Shown: positions 37,643 to 47,117, numbered from the stretch's first letter. The stretch is DNA of 64,000 nt from Phaeobacter sp. G2 (GCA_025163595.1 CP104100.1:2914001-2978000), one strand, 5' to 3'. Notes: generated from the sequence alone by a model not told the origin. Program-made: numbers and translations.

Positions 37643-37664
37643 TTAACTGTTCTTTTTCAGTTAA
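37643..37664. promoter_or_regulatory. Palindrome upstream of the repeat-peptide promoter
   Basis: TTAACTG, eight bases, CAGTTAA: a perfect 7-bp inverted repeat centred about 40 bases before the -35 element, in AT-rich DNA. The position and symmetry suit a dimeric regulator's operator. It could also be an old terminator stem, but no gene ends here. Confidence 0.45.
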
Positions 37665-37883
37665 CTAAATCAATCCCCATGCGGGCAGGCATTTTATCCA
37701 CACCCATGTAGATGCAAGACATACACCTCCCGCCAGGATTGCAATCCGCAGCCCTGCAAAGCAGCTATTAAGATCTCCCAAAAAGCCACAGTCTGATTCG
37801 CCCTTTCTCCCCCTCTTGCTCCAGGCTCTCTATTGGGCGATAGATCAGCCAAAGCACCCAAACCGCAGTGGCAGGAGACGCAG

Positions 37884-38690
37884 ATGAAGATCGCCAGTTT
37901 CAATATCAACGGCATCAAGGCCCGCGCCGCCGCTCTGCCCCAGTGGCTGGATGAGGCCAATCCCGATGTTGTCCTGCTGCAGGAAATCAAATCCATCGAC
38001 GAGGCCTTCCCCCGTGAGCTGTTTGAAGATCGCGGCTATGCCGTGGAAACACACGGTCAAAAAGGCTTTAACGGGGTCGCTATCCTGTCAAAGCTGCCCC
38101 TGGAGGACGTAAGCCGGGGCTTGCCCGGCGATGAGTCCGACCTGCAGGCCCGCTGGATCGAAGCGACCGTTGTCGGCAAGCAAGCCCTGCGCATTTGCGG
38201 CCTTTACCTGCCCAATGGCAATCCAGTTGAACTCACCCCCGAAGGCCGCCCTGTGCCCGGGGGCAAATACGCCTATAAGCTGGACTGGATGGAGCGGCTG
38301 CACGCCCGTGCGCGGGATTTGCTGGACAGTGAAATGCCGGCTCTGATGGCAGGAGATTACAACATCATCCCTCAGGCTGAAGATGCCAAACGTCCCGAGG
38401 CCTGGCGGGAGGATGCATTGCACCGCCCCGAAAGCCGCGCTGCCTACCAGCGGATCGTCAACCTGGGCTTTACCGAGGCCTTCCGGGCACGGCACCAGGG
38501 GCCGGGGCATTATTCCTTCTGGGATTACCAGGCTGGTGCCTGGAACCGGGACGACGGTATTCGTATCGACCATTTCCTGCTCAGCCCACAGGCGGCAGAC
38601 CTGCTGCAGGATTGTCAGATCGACAAAGAAATCCGCGGTCGCGAAAAACCCTCCGACCATGTGCCGATCTGGGTAGAGCTGGACCTTTGA
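37884..38690 (+). CDS. xthA: Exodeoxyribonuclease III
   Basis: 268 residues of the EEP superfamily AP-endonuclease group; repairs abasic sites and has 3'-5' exonuclease and 3'-phosphatase activity. Catalytic residues visible: FNINGIKAR at the start, LQEIKS (metal Glu), CGLYLPNG (Tyr), MAGDYNI (Asp-Asn pair), and the final DHVPIWVEL (Asp-His). GGAG stands 7 bases before the ATG at 37884; the frame to 37833 is not needed. Divergent from the repeat-peptide operon with 366 bases between. Confidence 0.96.
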   Translation: MKIASFNINGIKARAAALPQWLDEANPDVVLLQEIKSIDEAFPRELFEDRGYAVETHGQKGFNGVAILSKLPLEDVSRGLPGDESDLQARWIEATVVGKQALRICGLYLPNGNPVELTPEGRPVPGGKYAYKLDWMERLHARARDLLDSEMPALMAGDYNIIPQAEDAKRPEAWREDALHRPESRAAYQRIVNLGFTEAFRARHQGPGHYSFWDYQAGAWNRDDGIRIDHFLLSPQAADLLQDCQIDKEIRGREKPSDHVPIWVELDL

Positions 38691-38698
38691 GCGCTCCC

Positions 38699-38723
38699 AA
38701 TCCCCGCTCCGGTCGCGGGGATT
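38699..38723 (+). terminator. Terminator-like hairpin after xthA
   Basis: AATCCCCGC pairs perfectly with GCGGGGATT, ten bases after the xthA stop. No T run follows, so termination strength is uncertain. Confidence 0.6.
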
Positions 38724-38772
38724 GAGCAACCAAACTGGATCATTTTGCGCCGCGCGCCAGCGCGGCGCCGGG

Positions 38773-38819
38773 CCCAACGGGAGGCCGGGCCGCCTGTCGG
38801 CCCAACTCCGGGCGGGAGC
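38773..38819. repeat. Second copy of the CCCAACGGGAGG / GGGCGGGAGC element
   Basis: CCCAACGGGAGG at 38773-38784 and GGGCGGGAGC at 38810-38819, the same two words in the same order and near-identical spacing as at 7986-8032, in another gene-end region (between convergent xthA and the flavin monooxygenase gene). The middle differs between copies: here it contains GGCCGGGCCGCC rather than the GAGCTTAT stem. Confidence 0.55.
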
Positions 38820-38902
38820 CCCACTTTGCTCTATGATATAGCTCGCTCTAGGCGAGGCGCATTAGCCTGTTTGCAAGTGCTTCCCCGGGCAGTAACTGCA
38901 GG

Positions 38903-40102
38903 TCAGCCCTGTTTGGTCACGTCGTGACGGTAGATCCAGTCAAACTGAGACACCATTTTCTGGGGCGCAAAACGGCCTCCCAGTTTCAGGATCTGATGCG
39001 CAGGCCAGCTGAATGGCGGGCGCAGATGATACTTCCAGGCATTCCGACTGGCAGCCCCCACCACCTTGGTTGTCCGGTCTTGCCGGTGTATTTGATAGGT
39101 TTCCAAGGCAGCCGGAATATCGCCAGACTGCGCTACCAACGCCTCGCCGAGCACCCAGGCGTCTTCCAGGGCCAGATTGCCGCCCTGGGCCATAAAGGGC
39201 AGGGTTGGATGCGCTGCGTCACCCAGCAGGGCAACCGCCCCGCGGTGCCAATGGGGGGCAACCGGGTGGCGGAACAATCCCCAAAGCGCGCAGTCCTGCA
39301 CCTGCGACAACAGCTGATGGGCTTCGCCGCCAAACCCGGCAAAGGCGCCGCGCATGTTTTCCGGGTCATCCGGCAAATGCCAGCCCTCTTCCGCCCAGGC
39401 CCGGCGTTCCTGTACCGCCACCAGGTTGACCATCGCGCCATCGCGCAAGGGATAGGCCACCAGATGGCAGCCCGGACCCATAAACACCTGAGCCTCAGCA
39501 GGCAATTTGCTGTGATTGGGCACAATCGCGCGCCAGGCCACCTGCCCGGTAAAAAACGGCTGGCTTGCCACGTTCAGCGCGCGGCGGGCCTGCGAATGCA
39601 GCCCATCCGCGCCGATCACCAAGTCTCCACCGCACTGGGCACCATTGGCAAGATGCACGATGGGCTTTGGCCCGCAGTCAACCCGCTCGACCTTTTGCAG
39701 CAGGCGCACCTGAACCCCGGCCTCGCGGGCAGCAACGACCAGAATTTTGATCAGGTCCGCACGATGGACAAAATAGTAGCGCAGATCGGCGGCATACTGA
39801 TCCAGATCCAGCCGCAGCACCTCAGCGCCGTCACGGTGAGCGCGCAGCACCACCGCCTTGGCGCGTTGCGAAGACCACGCCACGGCATCATTCAGCTTCA
39901 GAGCCGTCAGAACCGCCAGACCATTGGGCGTGATCTGCAGGCCGGCCCCCACTTCCGAGACCGCCTCGGATTGTTCCAGCACAGTGACCTGCGCACCTTT
40001 GCGCTGCAGGATCAACGCGGCTGCCAGGCCGCCGATCCCTGCACCAATAATGGTCACATTGAGATGTCTCAGTGTCGTTGCTGTCTGCTGTGTTTCGCTC
40101 AT
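38903..40102 (-). CDS. FAD-dependent monooxygenase (salicylate hydroxylase-like)
   Basis: 399 residues of the class A flavoprotein hydroxylases. Seen: FAD dinucleotide loop IIGAGIGGLAAALIL followed by the acidic VLEQSE, the DG-type motif VIGADGLHSQARR, and the second FAD motif LLGDAAHPTLPFMAQGGNLALEDA. Such enzymes use NAD(P)H and O2 to hydroxylate aromatic substrates; substrate not deducible. It lies alone on the minus strand next to dksA, with no aromatic-catabolism genes beside it. Confidence 0.92.
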   Translation of the reverse strand: MSETQQTATTLRHLNVTIIGAGIGGLAAALILQRKGAQVTVLEQSEAVSEVGAGLQITPNGLAVLTALKLNDAVAWSSQRAKAVVLRAHRDGAEVLRLDLDQYAADLRYYFVHRADLIKILVVAAREAGVQVRLLQKVERVDCGPKPIVHLANGAQCGGDLVIGADGLHSQARRALNVASQPFFTGQVAWRAIVPNHSKLPAEAQVFMGPGCHLVAYPLRDGAMVNLVAVQERRAWAEEGWHLPDDPENMRGAFAGFGGEAHQLLSQVQDCALWGLFRHPVAPHWHRGAVALLGDAAHPTLPFMAQGGNLALEDAWVLGEALVAQSGDIPAALETYQIHRQDRTTKVVGAASRNAWKYHLRPPFSWPAHQILKLGGRFAPQKMVSQFDWIYRHDVTKQG

Positions 40103-40174
40103 GCCATGTCCATAAACGAAAATCGCCGGAGCAACAGGCCCCGGCGTGATGGTTTTTCTACATTCGTTCAGAAA

Positions 40175-40597
40175 TCAATCGTCGCGATGGACTTTCTCGC
40201 GGCGTTCGTGACGTTCCTGCGCTTCAAGGCTCATCGTTGCGTTGGGACGCGCGTCCAGACGTTTCAGAGAAATTGGCTCCCCGGTCACTTCGCAGTAGCC
40301 GTATTCGCCCTCTTCAATCCGGCGAATTGCCGCGTCGATTTTGGAAACCAGTTTACGCTGGCGATCTCTGGTCCGCAATTCCAGTGCCCGGTCCGTTTCT
40401 TCACTGGCCCGGTCTGCAACATCTGGAATATTGCGGGTATTGTCTTGCAGCCCTTCGATTGTATCGCGGCTTTCAGCGAGCAGATCCTGCTTCCAGTTCA
40501 GAAGTTTACGACGGAAATACTCAAGCTGCCGATCATTCATGAAAGGCTCATCTTCGGCCGGACGGTAATCTTCCGGCAGAAACATTTCTTGTTTCAT
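40175..40597 (-). CDS. dksA: RNA polymerase-binding transcription factor DksA (single-cysteine form)
   Basis: 140 residues. N-terminal coiled coil (MNDRQLEYFRRKLLNWKQDL, with the tip region DRASEETDRALEL carrying the functional DxxDxA-like acidic residues as DVADRAS) and a C-terminal globular end with YGYCEVTGEPISLKRL. Of the four zinc cysteines of E. coli DksA only one remains, as reported for the Rhodobacter protein, so it folds without a zinc cluster. Together with ppGpp it tunes rRNA and amino-acid promoters. The ATG at 40597 has GAAGGAG 7 bases upstream, so the 17-codon upstream extension is not used. Confidence 0.92.
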   Translation of the reverse strand: MKQEMFLPEDYRPAEDEPFMNDRQLEYFRRKLLNWKQDLLAESRDTIEGLQDNTRNIPDVADRASEETDRALELRTRDRQRKLVSKIDAAIRRIEEGEYGYCEVTGEPISLKRLDARPNATMSLEAQERHERREKVHRDD

Positions 40598-40783
40598 TTC
40601 GGCTCCTTCGGTCTCGCCCATTCTGTAGGTCTCTTCAGTCTTCGCCATACATCCTGGCTCCCCATGCCGCTGCGTTTATCCCCTGACAAGCCGATTGTCA
40701 CTACACAATAGTAAACAGACCGGGTTAAAACCCTCCTAAATGCGCCAGATCGCGAGAAAGCAAGCAGGGGATGTATATAAATC

Positions 40784-41623
40784 ATGCAGTTTCAAGGCAC
40801 TAAAGACTACGTCGCCACCGACGACCTGAAAATAGCAGTTAATGCAGCTGTCACACTGGAGCGCCCGCTTCTGGTCAAGGGCGAACCGGGCACCGGCAAG
40901 ACCGAATTGGCCCGGCAAGTGGCCGAGTCCCTGGGGCTGAAAATGATCGAGTGGAACGTCAAATCCACCACCCGCGCCCAGCAGGGCCTGTATGAATACG
41001 ATGCGGTCAGCCGCTTGCGCGACAGCCAGCTTGGCGAAGAGCGCGTGCATGACGTCAAAAACTACATCAAAAAAGGCAAGCTCTGGGAAGCCTTTGAAGC
41101 GGACGAAAAGGTCGTGTTGTTGATTGATGAGATCGACAAAGCAGATATCGAGTTTCCAAACGACCTGCTGCAGGAACTCGATAAGATGGAGTTTCACGTC
41201 TATGAGACCGGTGAAACCATCCGCGCAACCAACCGCCCGATCATGATCATCACCTCCAACAACGAAAAAGAGCTGCCCGACGCCTTTTTGCGCCGCTGTT
41301 TCTTCCACTACATTCAGTTCCCTGACGCCGCGACCATGAAAAAGATCGTTGCGGTGCACCATCCGGACATCAAGGAATCGTTGCTAACCGCTGCGCTGAC
41401 CCAGTTCTACGAGATCCGCGACACCGCCGGTCTGAAGAAAAAGCCCTCCACCTCAGAGGTGCTGGACTGGTTGAAGCTGCTATTGGCCGAAGATCTGAGC
41501 CCGGAAGACCTAGCCCGCAACGGCGCCGATGCGTTGCCAAAACTACATGGTGCGTTGCTCAAGAACGAACAGGATGTGCATCTGTTTGAACGCCTGGCCT
41601 TCATGGCGCGCGGCCGCAAGTAA
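40784..41623 (+). CDS. MoxR-family AAA+ ATPase
   Basis: 279 residues. Walker A GEPGTGKT at 33-40, Walker B VVLLIDEIDKAD (110-121), sensor 1 MIITSNNEKELPDAFLRRC with the arginine finger region. MoxR ATPases work as chaperones with a VWA-domain partner to activate metal enzymes or envelope complexes; here a VWA protein is encoded 1.9 kb downstream on the same strand. The pair with CoxE-type VWA proteins resembles CoxD/CoxE pairs, but no carbon-monoxide dehydrogenase genes are in view. Confidence 0.93.
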   Translation: MQFQGTKDYVATDDLKIAVNAAVTLERPLLVKGEPGTGKTELARQVAESLGLKMIEWNVKSTTRAQQGLYEYDAVSRLRDSQLGEERVHDVKNYIKKGKLWEAFEADEKVVLLIDEIDKADIEFPNDLLQELDKMEFHVYETGETIRATNRPIMIITSNNEKELPDAFLRRCFFHYIQFPDAATMKKIVAVHHPDIKESLLTAALTQFYEIRDTAGLKKKPSTSEVLDWLKLLLAEDLSPEDLARNGADALPKLHGALLKNEQDVHLFERLAFMARGRK

Positions 41624-41828
41624 AGGCGCCTTGATCCTCAAAACGCCGGCCTGGGATCACCGCCCTGCACTGTTTTGAGGATCAGGCCCTGGCTGAGACA
41701 AAACCGCCAGGTTTCTTTCAGCTGCCTCTGTCTCTTCAAATTTGCGCCCCATTGCCCTATCACTTTGGCACGGATCTAATGACCGGGTGCCCTTTGCGCC
41801 GCTTTTATGACCCTTGCTGGAGCCCCGA

Positions 41829-43274
41829 GTGATTCCCCTGAGATTTCAATTTGCTCCCACTGCCCCTGCCAAGCCACCTCGCGGTGCGGTGCGGCCTGTT
41901 GTTCTGGCCCGGCTCGTGCGGCTTTTATTGCCGCTGGGCTTAGCCACCCTTATTGCTGCCTGCACCCTTCCAGCGGCGCATAAGACTCCCAGTCGCGCAG
42001 CTTTGGCCACCAGCAATCTGCCTGCCGCCAAGGCCTTTTCAGCGCCGCGCCCGCGGGCGCCGCAGCGCTCTAACCGCGATATTGCCCGCGATTTTCTAGA
42101 TCTACATTTCCGGCTCGAAGGCGGAACCAATTTGCCGGTCTTCACCCGGTTTGAGCGCCCCATCCGTTTGCGGGTGGTTGGCAATCCCAGCGCCGGCTTC
42201 CAAAGAGATCTCAGCCAACTGCTACAGCGTTTCAAGCGCGAGGCAGGGATCGATATCCAGCGAGTCAACAGCGGCCCGGTGGAGATCACCGTACAGGCGG
42301 TCTCCAGCCGCGCGATCCACCGTGCCCTGCCCAAAGCCGCCTGTTTTGTAGTGCCAAATGTGGATTCACTGGCCGAATTGCGCCGCAAACGACGCAGCCC
42401 CGATACCGATTGGTCACGCCTGCGCAGCCGTGAACGGCTGGCGGTGTTTGTGCCCAATGACATCAGCCCACAGGAAACCCGCGATTGCCTGCACGAGGAG
42501 CTGGCCCAGGCCATCGGGCCGCTGAATGATCTCTATCGCCTTTCAGATTCCGTCTTTAACGACGACAATGTGCATACCGTGCTCACCGGGTTTGACATGC
42601 TGGTGCTGCGCGCCACCTATGCGCCAGAGCTGCGCACCGGCATGAGCCGCAGTGAGGTCGCCGCCATTTTGCCGGGGCTATTGTCGCGGCTGAACCCCGC
42701 AGGCAATTCCATTGCCTCTCGGGCGCTGCCCGCCACGCCGCGCAGCTGGATCAACGCGATAGAAACCGCGCTTGGCCCCGGCAGTGGTTTCAGCAGCCGC
42801 AAACGAGCCGCAAACCAGGCCGTAGTTCTGGCGCAGGAACTGGGTTGGTCCGATCACCGCCGCGCCTATAGCCACTATGTTCTGGGGCGCATGATCCAGG
42901 CAAACGAGCCGGAGCTGGCGCAACGCCATTTTCAAACCGCGCTTGATTTCCTGAGACAGACCCCAGGCAGCGACCTGCACCAAGCAGTGATCCGCCCGCG
43001 TATGGCAGCCTATTTGATTGCCCGCGGCGACGGCGAAGCCGCCCTGCAACAGATCAACCCTGCATTGCCTGTCGCCAGCCGCTTTGAAAACGCGGCCCTG
43101 CTGGCGACATCCCTGCTGATCAAGGCCGAAGCCCTGGATCTATTGGGCCAATTTGCCACTGCCAACACGGTCAGACTGGACAGCCTTGGATGGGCGCGGT
43201 ACGGGTTTGGCCCGGATTGGGCGGTGAAAGCCAAGATCCGCGAAGTCGCGGATCTGCGTCCCTCGCCCAACTGA
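41829..43274 (+). CDS. DUF2927 lipoprotein, possible metalloprotease-like
   Basis: 481 residues. A basic N-terminus, hydrophobic helix and lipobox LIAAC (Cys45) make it a predicted lipoprotein. The DUF2927 domain follows (NRDIARDFLDLHFRLEGGTNLPVFTRFERPIRLRV; then CLHEELAQAIGPLNDLYRLSDSVFNDDN). HEELAQ (about 222-227) resembles the HExxH zinc helix with the second His replaced, so catalysis is uncertain. The C-terminal third has TPR-like helices. The GTG at 41829 has GGAG about 8 bases upstream. It lies between the MoxR and VWA genes. Confidence 0.8.
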   Translation: MIPLRFQFAPTAPAKPPRGAVRPVVLARLVRLLLPLGLATLIAACTLPAAHKTPSRAALATSNLPAAKAFSAPRPRAPQRSNRDIARDFLDLHFRLEGGTNLPVFTRFERPIRLRVVGNPSAGFQRDLSQLLQRFKREAGIDIQRVNSGPVEITVQAVSSRAIHRALPKAACFVVPNVDSLAELRRKRRSPDTDWSRLRSRERLAVFVPNDISPQETRDCLHEELAQAIGPLNDLYRLSDSVFNDDNVHTVLTGFDMLVLRATYAPELRTGMSRSEVAAILPGLLSRLNPAGNSIASRALPATPRSWINAIETALGPGSGFSSRKRAANQAVVLAQELGWSDHRRAYSHYVLGRMIQANEPELAQRHFQTALDFLRQTPGSDLHQAVIRPRMAAYLIARGDGEAALQQINPALPVASRFENAALLATSLLIKAEALDLLGQFATANTVRLDSLGWARYGFGPDWAVKAKIREVADLRPSPN

Positions 43275-43326
43275 GACAGCTACAGACATCGGCGCAAACT
43301 GCTGCGCAAAAACAGGCGGAAAGAAC

Positions 43327-43494
43327 ATGATCGTAATTGGTGCAGTCCTGCTGGGCATTCTGCTGGGGGTCTACAACGCACGAAAACGTGGCGGCAATAC
43401 TGCCGATTTGCTGCAATATGGCGCTGTCTATGCCATCGCCTTTGGTATTGTGGGGGTCATCGCCACCATCGTGATCCATCGCATGCTGGCCTAA
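43327..43494 (+). CDS. Small membrane protein (55 aa), conserved-type hypothetical
   Basis: 55 residues, two transmembrane helices (MIVIGAVLLGILLGVYNA and YAIAFGIVGVIATIVI) joined by a short basic loop (RKRGGNTADLLQYG). GGCGGAAAG stands 4 bases before the ATG. Very similar short proteins are, as I recall, common in Rhodobacteraceae, sometimes misleadingly named apolipoprotein acyltransferase. It sits between the DUF2927 gene and the VWA gene, likely co-transcribed. Confidence 0.8.
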   Translation: MIVIGAVLLGILLGVYNARKRGGNTADLLQYGAVYAIAFGIVGVIATIVIHRMLA

Positions 43495-43515
43495 CCCGTC
43501 GCGAAAGGCTCCTTC

Positions 43516-44700
43516 ATGTTTCAGCCCTTTTTTGAAAATCTGCGCAAGGCCGCTATCCCGGTGTCTTTGCGCGAATACCTCACCTTTCTGGAGGGGATGA
43601 AAAAGGGTCTTGTGACCTATGACATCGAAGCCTTCTACTTTCTCGCCCGCTCAGCCATGGTCAAGGATGAGCGCAACATCGACAAATTTGACCGCGCGTT
43701 TTCGGCCACCTTCAAAGGCCTGGAAGCCATCCCGAATTCAGCAGTGATGGATGCGGTAGACATTCCCGAAGACTGGCTGCGCAAGATGGCTGAAAAGCAC
43801 ATGAGCGCGGAAGAAAAAGCCGAGATCGAAGCCATGGGTGGCTTTGACAAGCTGATGGAAACCCTGAAACGGCGGCTGGAAGAGCAAAAAGGCCGCCATC
43901 AGGGGGGCAGTAAATGGGTCGGCACCGCCGGCACCTCGCCCTTTGGTGCCTATGGCTACAACCCCGAGGGGGTACGGATTGGCCAGAAAGAAAGCCGCCA
44001 TCAGCGCGCGGTCAAGGTCTGGGACAAACGTGAGTTTAAGAACCTCGACGGGGATGTTGAACTTGGCACACGCAATATCAAAGTGGCGCTGAAACGCCTG
44101 CGCCGCTGGGTCCGCGAGGGCTCCCATGAGGAGCTGGATCTCGACAACACCATCCGTGCCACCGCAGAGCATGGCTATCTGGATGTCAAAACCCGCCCCG
44201 AACGCCACAATGCTGTGAAGGTGCTGCTGTTTCTGGATGTTGGGGGATCAATGGACCCCCATATCAAGGTGGTGGAAGAGCTGTTCTCTGCCGCGCGTAC
44301 AGAGTTCAAACATCTGGAGTATTTCTACTTCCACAACTGCCTTTATGAAGGGGTCTGGCGTGACAACCGGCGCCGCTGGGATGCGCAGATGCCCACTCAT
44401 GAGGTGCTGCGGACCTATGGCCCAGACTATAAATGCATCTTTGTCGGGGACGCCTCGATGTCCCCCTATGAGATCGCTTATCCCGGTGGGGCCAATGAGC
44501 ATTGGAACCAAGAGGCCGGTCAGGTCTGGTTGCAGCGCGCGCGGGAGCAGTGGAAGAGCCATCTCTGGATCAATCCGGTGCCAAAGACCCATTGGGATTA
44601 CACCCATTCCATTGGCATGGTGCGTGAAATCTTTGAGGATCGCATGGTGCCAATGACCCTGGATGGGCTGGAAAGCGGCATGAAAGAGTTGACGCGCTAG
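43516..44700 (+). CDS. VWA-domain protein, CoxE-like
   Basis: 394 residues, with the CoxE-like C-terminal VWA domain: MIDAS motif DVGGS (241-245) after VKVLLFL, and TYGPDYKCIFVGDASMSPYEI later. The N-terminal half (SLREYLTFLEGMKKGL, FYFLARSAMVKDERNIDKFDRAF) is family-typical. It is the expected partner of the upstream MoxR ATPase. Soluble, cytoplasmic. Twenty-one bases separate it from the 55-aa gene. Confidence 0.92.
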   Translation: MFQPFFENLRKAAIPVSLREYLTFLEGMKKGLVTYDIEAFYFLARSAMVKDERNIDKFDRAFSATFKGLEAIPNSAVMDAVDIPEDWLRKMAEKHMSAEEKAEIEAMGGFDKLMETLKRRLEEQKGRHQGGSKWVGTAGTSPFGAYGYNPEGVRIGQKESRHQRAVKVWDKREFKNLDGDVELGTRNIKVALKRLRRWVREGSHEELDLDNTIRATAEHGYLDVKTRPERHNAVKVLLFLDVGGSMDPHIKVVEELFSAARTEFKHLEYFYFHNCLYEGVWRDNRRRWDAQMPTHEVLRTYGPDYKCIFVGDASMSPYEIAYPGGANEHWNQEAGQVWLQRAREQWKSHLWINPVPKTHWDYTHSIGMVREIFEDRMVPMTLDGLESGMKELTR

Positions 44701-44862
44701 CGCCTGTTAATCCACCCATCTGCATAGCTGTAGTTAGGTTCCAAACAGAGTGCCCTTTGGGCAAGGCCTGTGGCCTGAGTACTTATATTAAGATGAAACC
44801 GGCGCCGGGCTGTTCCCCACGCACCTTGCCTAGACGCAGGCTTACCGCGCTGAGTGAAACCT

Positions 44863-45162
44863 TTAGTCCAGTTCCGTCCAGGGCCACGGCTTCACACTGC
44901 TCGCCACCATTTGATAGCGCGCCGCCTTGGCGATCCAGATGCCCAGATCGGTGCCAAAATCTGCCAGGCGCGGATTGGGCTCCTTTGTGACGGCCAGGAT
45001 GATGAATTGCAGCACCGTGGCTGTTGCCAGCACAGTCTGCGCTACCGAGATCATCACGGCGATCAGGATCATATAGATCAAACGCGTAAGAAGGCTTTCC
45101 TTCTCTTCTGGTTCGAACTGTTCGCCATGCAAACGGCCATTGATATCTTCTGGTTCAGCCAC
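44863..45162 (-). CDS. DUF4389 family membrane protein
   Basis: 99 residues. An acidic N-terminus (MAEPEDINGRL), then two adjacent transmembrane segments (LLTRLIYMILIAVMISVAQTVLATATVLQFIILAV) and a soluble end with FGTDLGIWIAKAARYQ, which fits the DUF4389 family of unknown function. It is encoded on the opposite strand from its neighbours on both sides. No clear ribosome-binding site dispute. Confidence 0.8.
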   Translation of the reverse strand: MAEPEDINGRLHGEQFEPEEKESLLTRLIYMILIAVMISVAQTVLATATVLQFIILAVTKEPNPRLADFGTDLGIWIAKAARYQMVASSVKPWPWTELD

Positions 45163-45341
45163 GACACCCTCGCTGTTTGGTCACAGAATTCCCCCATCCT
45201 TAGCCACTAAGCCCCATACCGCAACCACAGAAATATCTGCAGCTGCCGCTCAGCTACCAAAAACCCATCGCCTGCCCCGGTCTGTGGCGGGATTGCAAAG
45301 GCTCCCTTGCTCTGCAGAGGATTCGCCCCCATATCTGAGGG

Positions 45342-46028
45342 ATGCTGCGTTTTACCCCCATCCTGCTGGCTGTGATCTATGGCCTCGTCTCGTACCGGAT
45401 TTCTGTCTGGCGCACCCACCGCGAGCTGGACGCCCGCTCGACCGAGTTGGCTGATGCCAAACTGCGTCGTTTGACCGATCGTATGGCAGCAGCGCTGGAG
45501 ATAGACCGCATTCCGGTGTTCATCTACGAGGTCGAGCCGGTAAATGGCCTTGCCGCCCCGGATGGCCGGATTTTCATCACCCGTGGATTTTACCAGAAGT
45601 ACCAAAATGGCGAAGTCACCGAAGCCGAGCTTGCCTCGGTTATCGCCCATGAGCTGGGCCATGTGGCGCTGGGACACGCCAAGAAACGGGTCATTGATTT
45701 CTCTGGGCAAAATGCCCTGCGTACCGCGCTGATGATGATCCTGGGGCGCTATATCCCTTTTGTCGGCCCCTGGATTGCCGGGATGCTGGCCAATCTGCTG
45801 GCAGCGCGCCTGTCGCGCAGTGACGAATATGAGGCCGATGAATATGCGGCTGCCTTGCTGACCAAATCCGGCATCGGCCTGGAGCCACAAAAGGCCCTGT
45901 TTCGCAAACTCGAAGCGCTGACCCAGGCGCGGGCGGGCATGGCCCCGGCCTGGTTGATGTCACATCCCAAGACAGAAGAGCGCATTGCCGCGCTGGAACG
46001 GCTGGAGGCGGACTGGCAACGCGCCTGA
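45342..46028 (+). CDS. M48-family zinc metalloprotease
   Basis: 228 residues with the zinc motif [10 protein letters not shown] (HExxH, about residues 103-112) and the third ligand in [15 protein letters not shown]. An N-terminal hydrophobic stretch ([19 protein letters not shown]) is a signal anchor, so it works at the membrane, probably in quality control like HtpX or BepA-type proteases but shorter than both. Followed by an LLM flavoprotein gene on the same strand after about 90 bases. Confidence 0.9.
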   Translation: MLRFTPILLAVIYGLVSYRISVWRTHRELDARSTELADAKLRRLTDRMAAALEIDRIPVFIYEVEPVNGLAAPDGRIFITRGFYQKYQNGEVTEAELASVIAHELGHVALGHAKKRVIDFSGQNALRTALMMILGRYIPFVGPWIAGMLANLLAARLSRSDEYEADEYAAALLTKSGIGLEPQKALFRKLEALTQARAGMAPAWLMSHPKTEERIAALERLEADWQRA

Positions 46029-46119
46029 CATCACGTCATTTTGCCGCCGCCCCTTGCCATTTCTGCGCAGAATGCCCAAATCACAAGTTCCCGTGACTGG
46101 AAGCCTGATTGGACCCCTG

Positions 46120-47109
46120 ATGCGCTATTCTCTTCTTGACCTTGCTCCGGTGCCCGAGGGCAGTGAAATCCCGCAGTCGTTGCAGAACAGCACCGATCTG
46201 GCGCGTCAGGCCGAGGCCTGGGGCTATCACCGCTACTGGCTGGCGGAGCATCACAACATGCCCGGCATCGCCAGTGCCGCCACCGCAGTGCTGATTGGCC
46301 ATATCGCCAGCCAGACCAAATCCATTCGTGTGGGCGCTGGCGGCATCATGTTGCCCAATCACGCGCCCTATATGGTGGCAGAGGCCTTTGGCACCCTTGC
46401 GGCGCTCTATGGTGATCGCATTGACTTAGGGCTGGGGCGCGCACCCGGCACCGACATGCAGACCGCCCGCGCCCTGCGCCGTGGCATGGCAGCGGGGGCT
46501 GCGGATAGCTTCCCGCAGGATGTGATTGAACTCATGGGTTTTCTTGGTCCGCTGGATCCACAGGCAAAGGTCCGCGCCTTTCCCGGACAAGGCAGCAATG
46601 TCCCGGTCTGGATCCTCGGCTCCAGTCTCTATGGTGCGCAACTGGCGGCACAGCTGGGCCTGCCCTATGCCTTTGCATCGCATTTTGCACCGCAAGCCCT
46701 GGACCAGGCGCTTGAGGTGTACCGCCGTGCCTTTCGCCCCTCGACCTACCTGGAGAAACCCCATGCGATGATCGCCGTCAATGTGTTTGGCGCCGATACC
46801 GACGCCGAAGGCATCCGCCTGCGCACCACCATGCAACAGGCCTTTGCCCGTTTGCGACTGGGCCAACCCGGCAAACTGCCGCGCCCGGTCGATAACATTG
46901 AGGACCACTTGCCGCCGCCTGTGCTCGCCGGGGTGAACGAGGCGCTGACGGTTTCCGCCACCGGCAGCCCGGAGACGGTATCGCGTGAATTGTCTGAGAT
47001 CCTGACGCGCTATGCCCCGGATGAGGTCATCATTACCGGGCAGATCCATGATCACGCCGCCCGGCTGCGCTCGTTTGAGATCGCCGCTGAGGCGTTAAAG
47101 CCGCTCTAG
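46120..47109 (+). CDS. Luciferase-like (LLM class) flavin-dependent oxidoreductase
   Basis: 329 residues, bacterial-luciferase TIM barrel. Seen: [16 protein letters not shown] near the start, [26 protein letters not shown] (about 40-65, FMN region) and [40 protein letters not shown]. Uses FMNH2 supplied by a reductase. Substrate unknown. The ATG at 46120 begins exactly at the family N-terminus; the open frame to 45985 overlaps the protease gene out of frame and is unlikely. Confidence 0.9.
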   Translation: MRYSLLDLAPVPEGSEIPQSLQNSTDLARQAEAWGYHRYWLAEHHNMPGIASAATAVLIGHIASQTKSIRVGAGGIMLPNHAPYMVAEAFGTLAALYGDRIDLGLGRAPGTDMQTARALRRGMAAGAADSFPQDVIELMGFLGPLDPQAKVRAFPGQGSNVPVWILGSSLYGAQLAAQLGLPYAFASHFAPQALDQALEVYRRAFRPSTYLEKPHAMIAVNVFGADTDAEGIRLRTTMQQAFARLRLGQPGKLPRPVDNIEDHLPPPVLAGVNEALTVSATGSPETVSRELSEILTRYAPDEVIITGQIHDHAARLRSFEIAAEALKPL

Positions 47110-47117
47110 AACCGTGC

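Noticed and set aside
38924..40711. 595-aa open frame on plus across the monooxygenase and dksA genes
   Set aside because: Antisense to two well-supported genes and without motifs; the length is a consequence of biased codon use.
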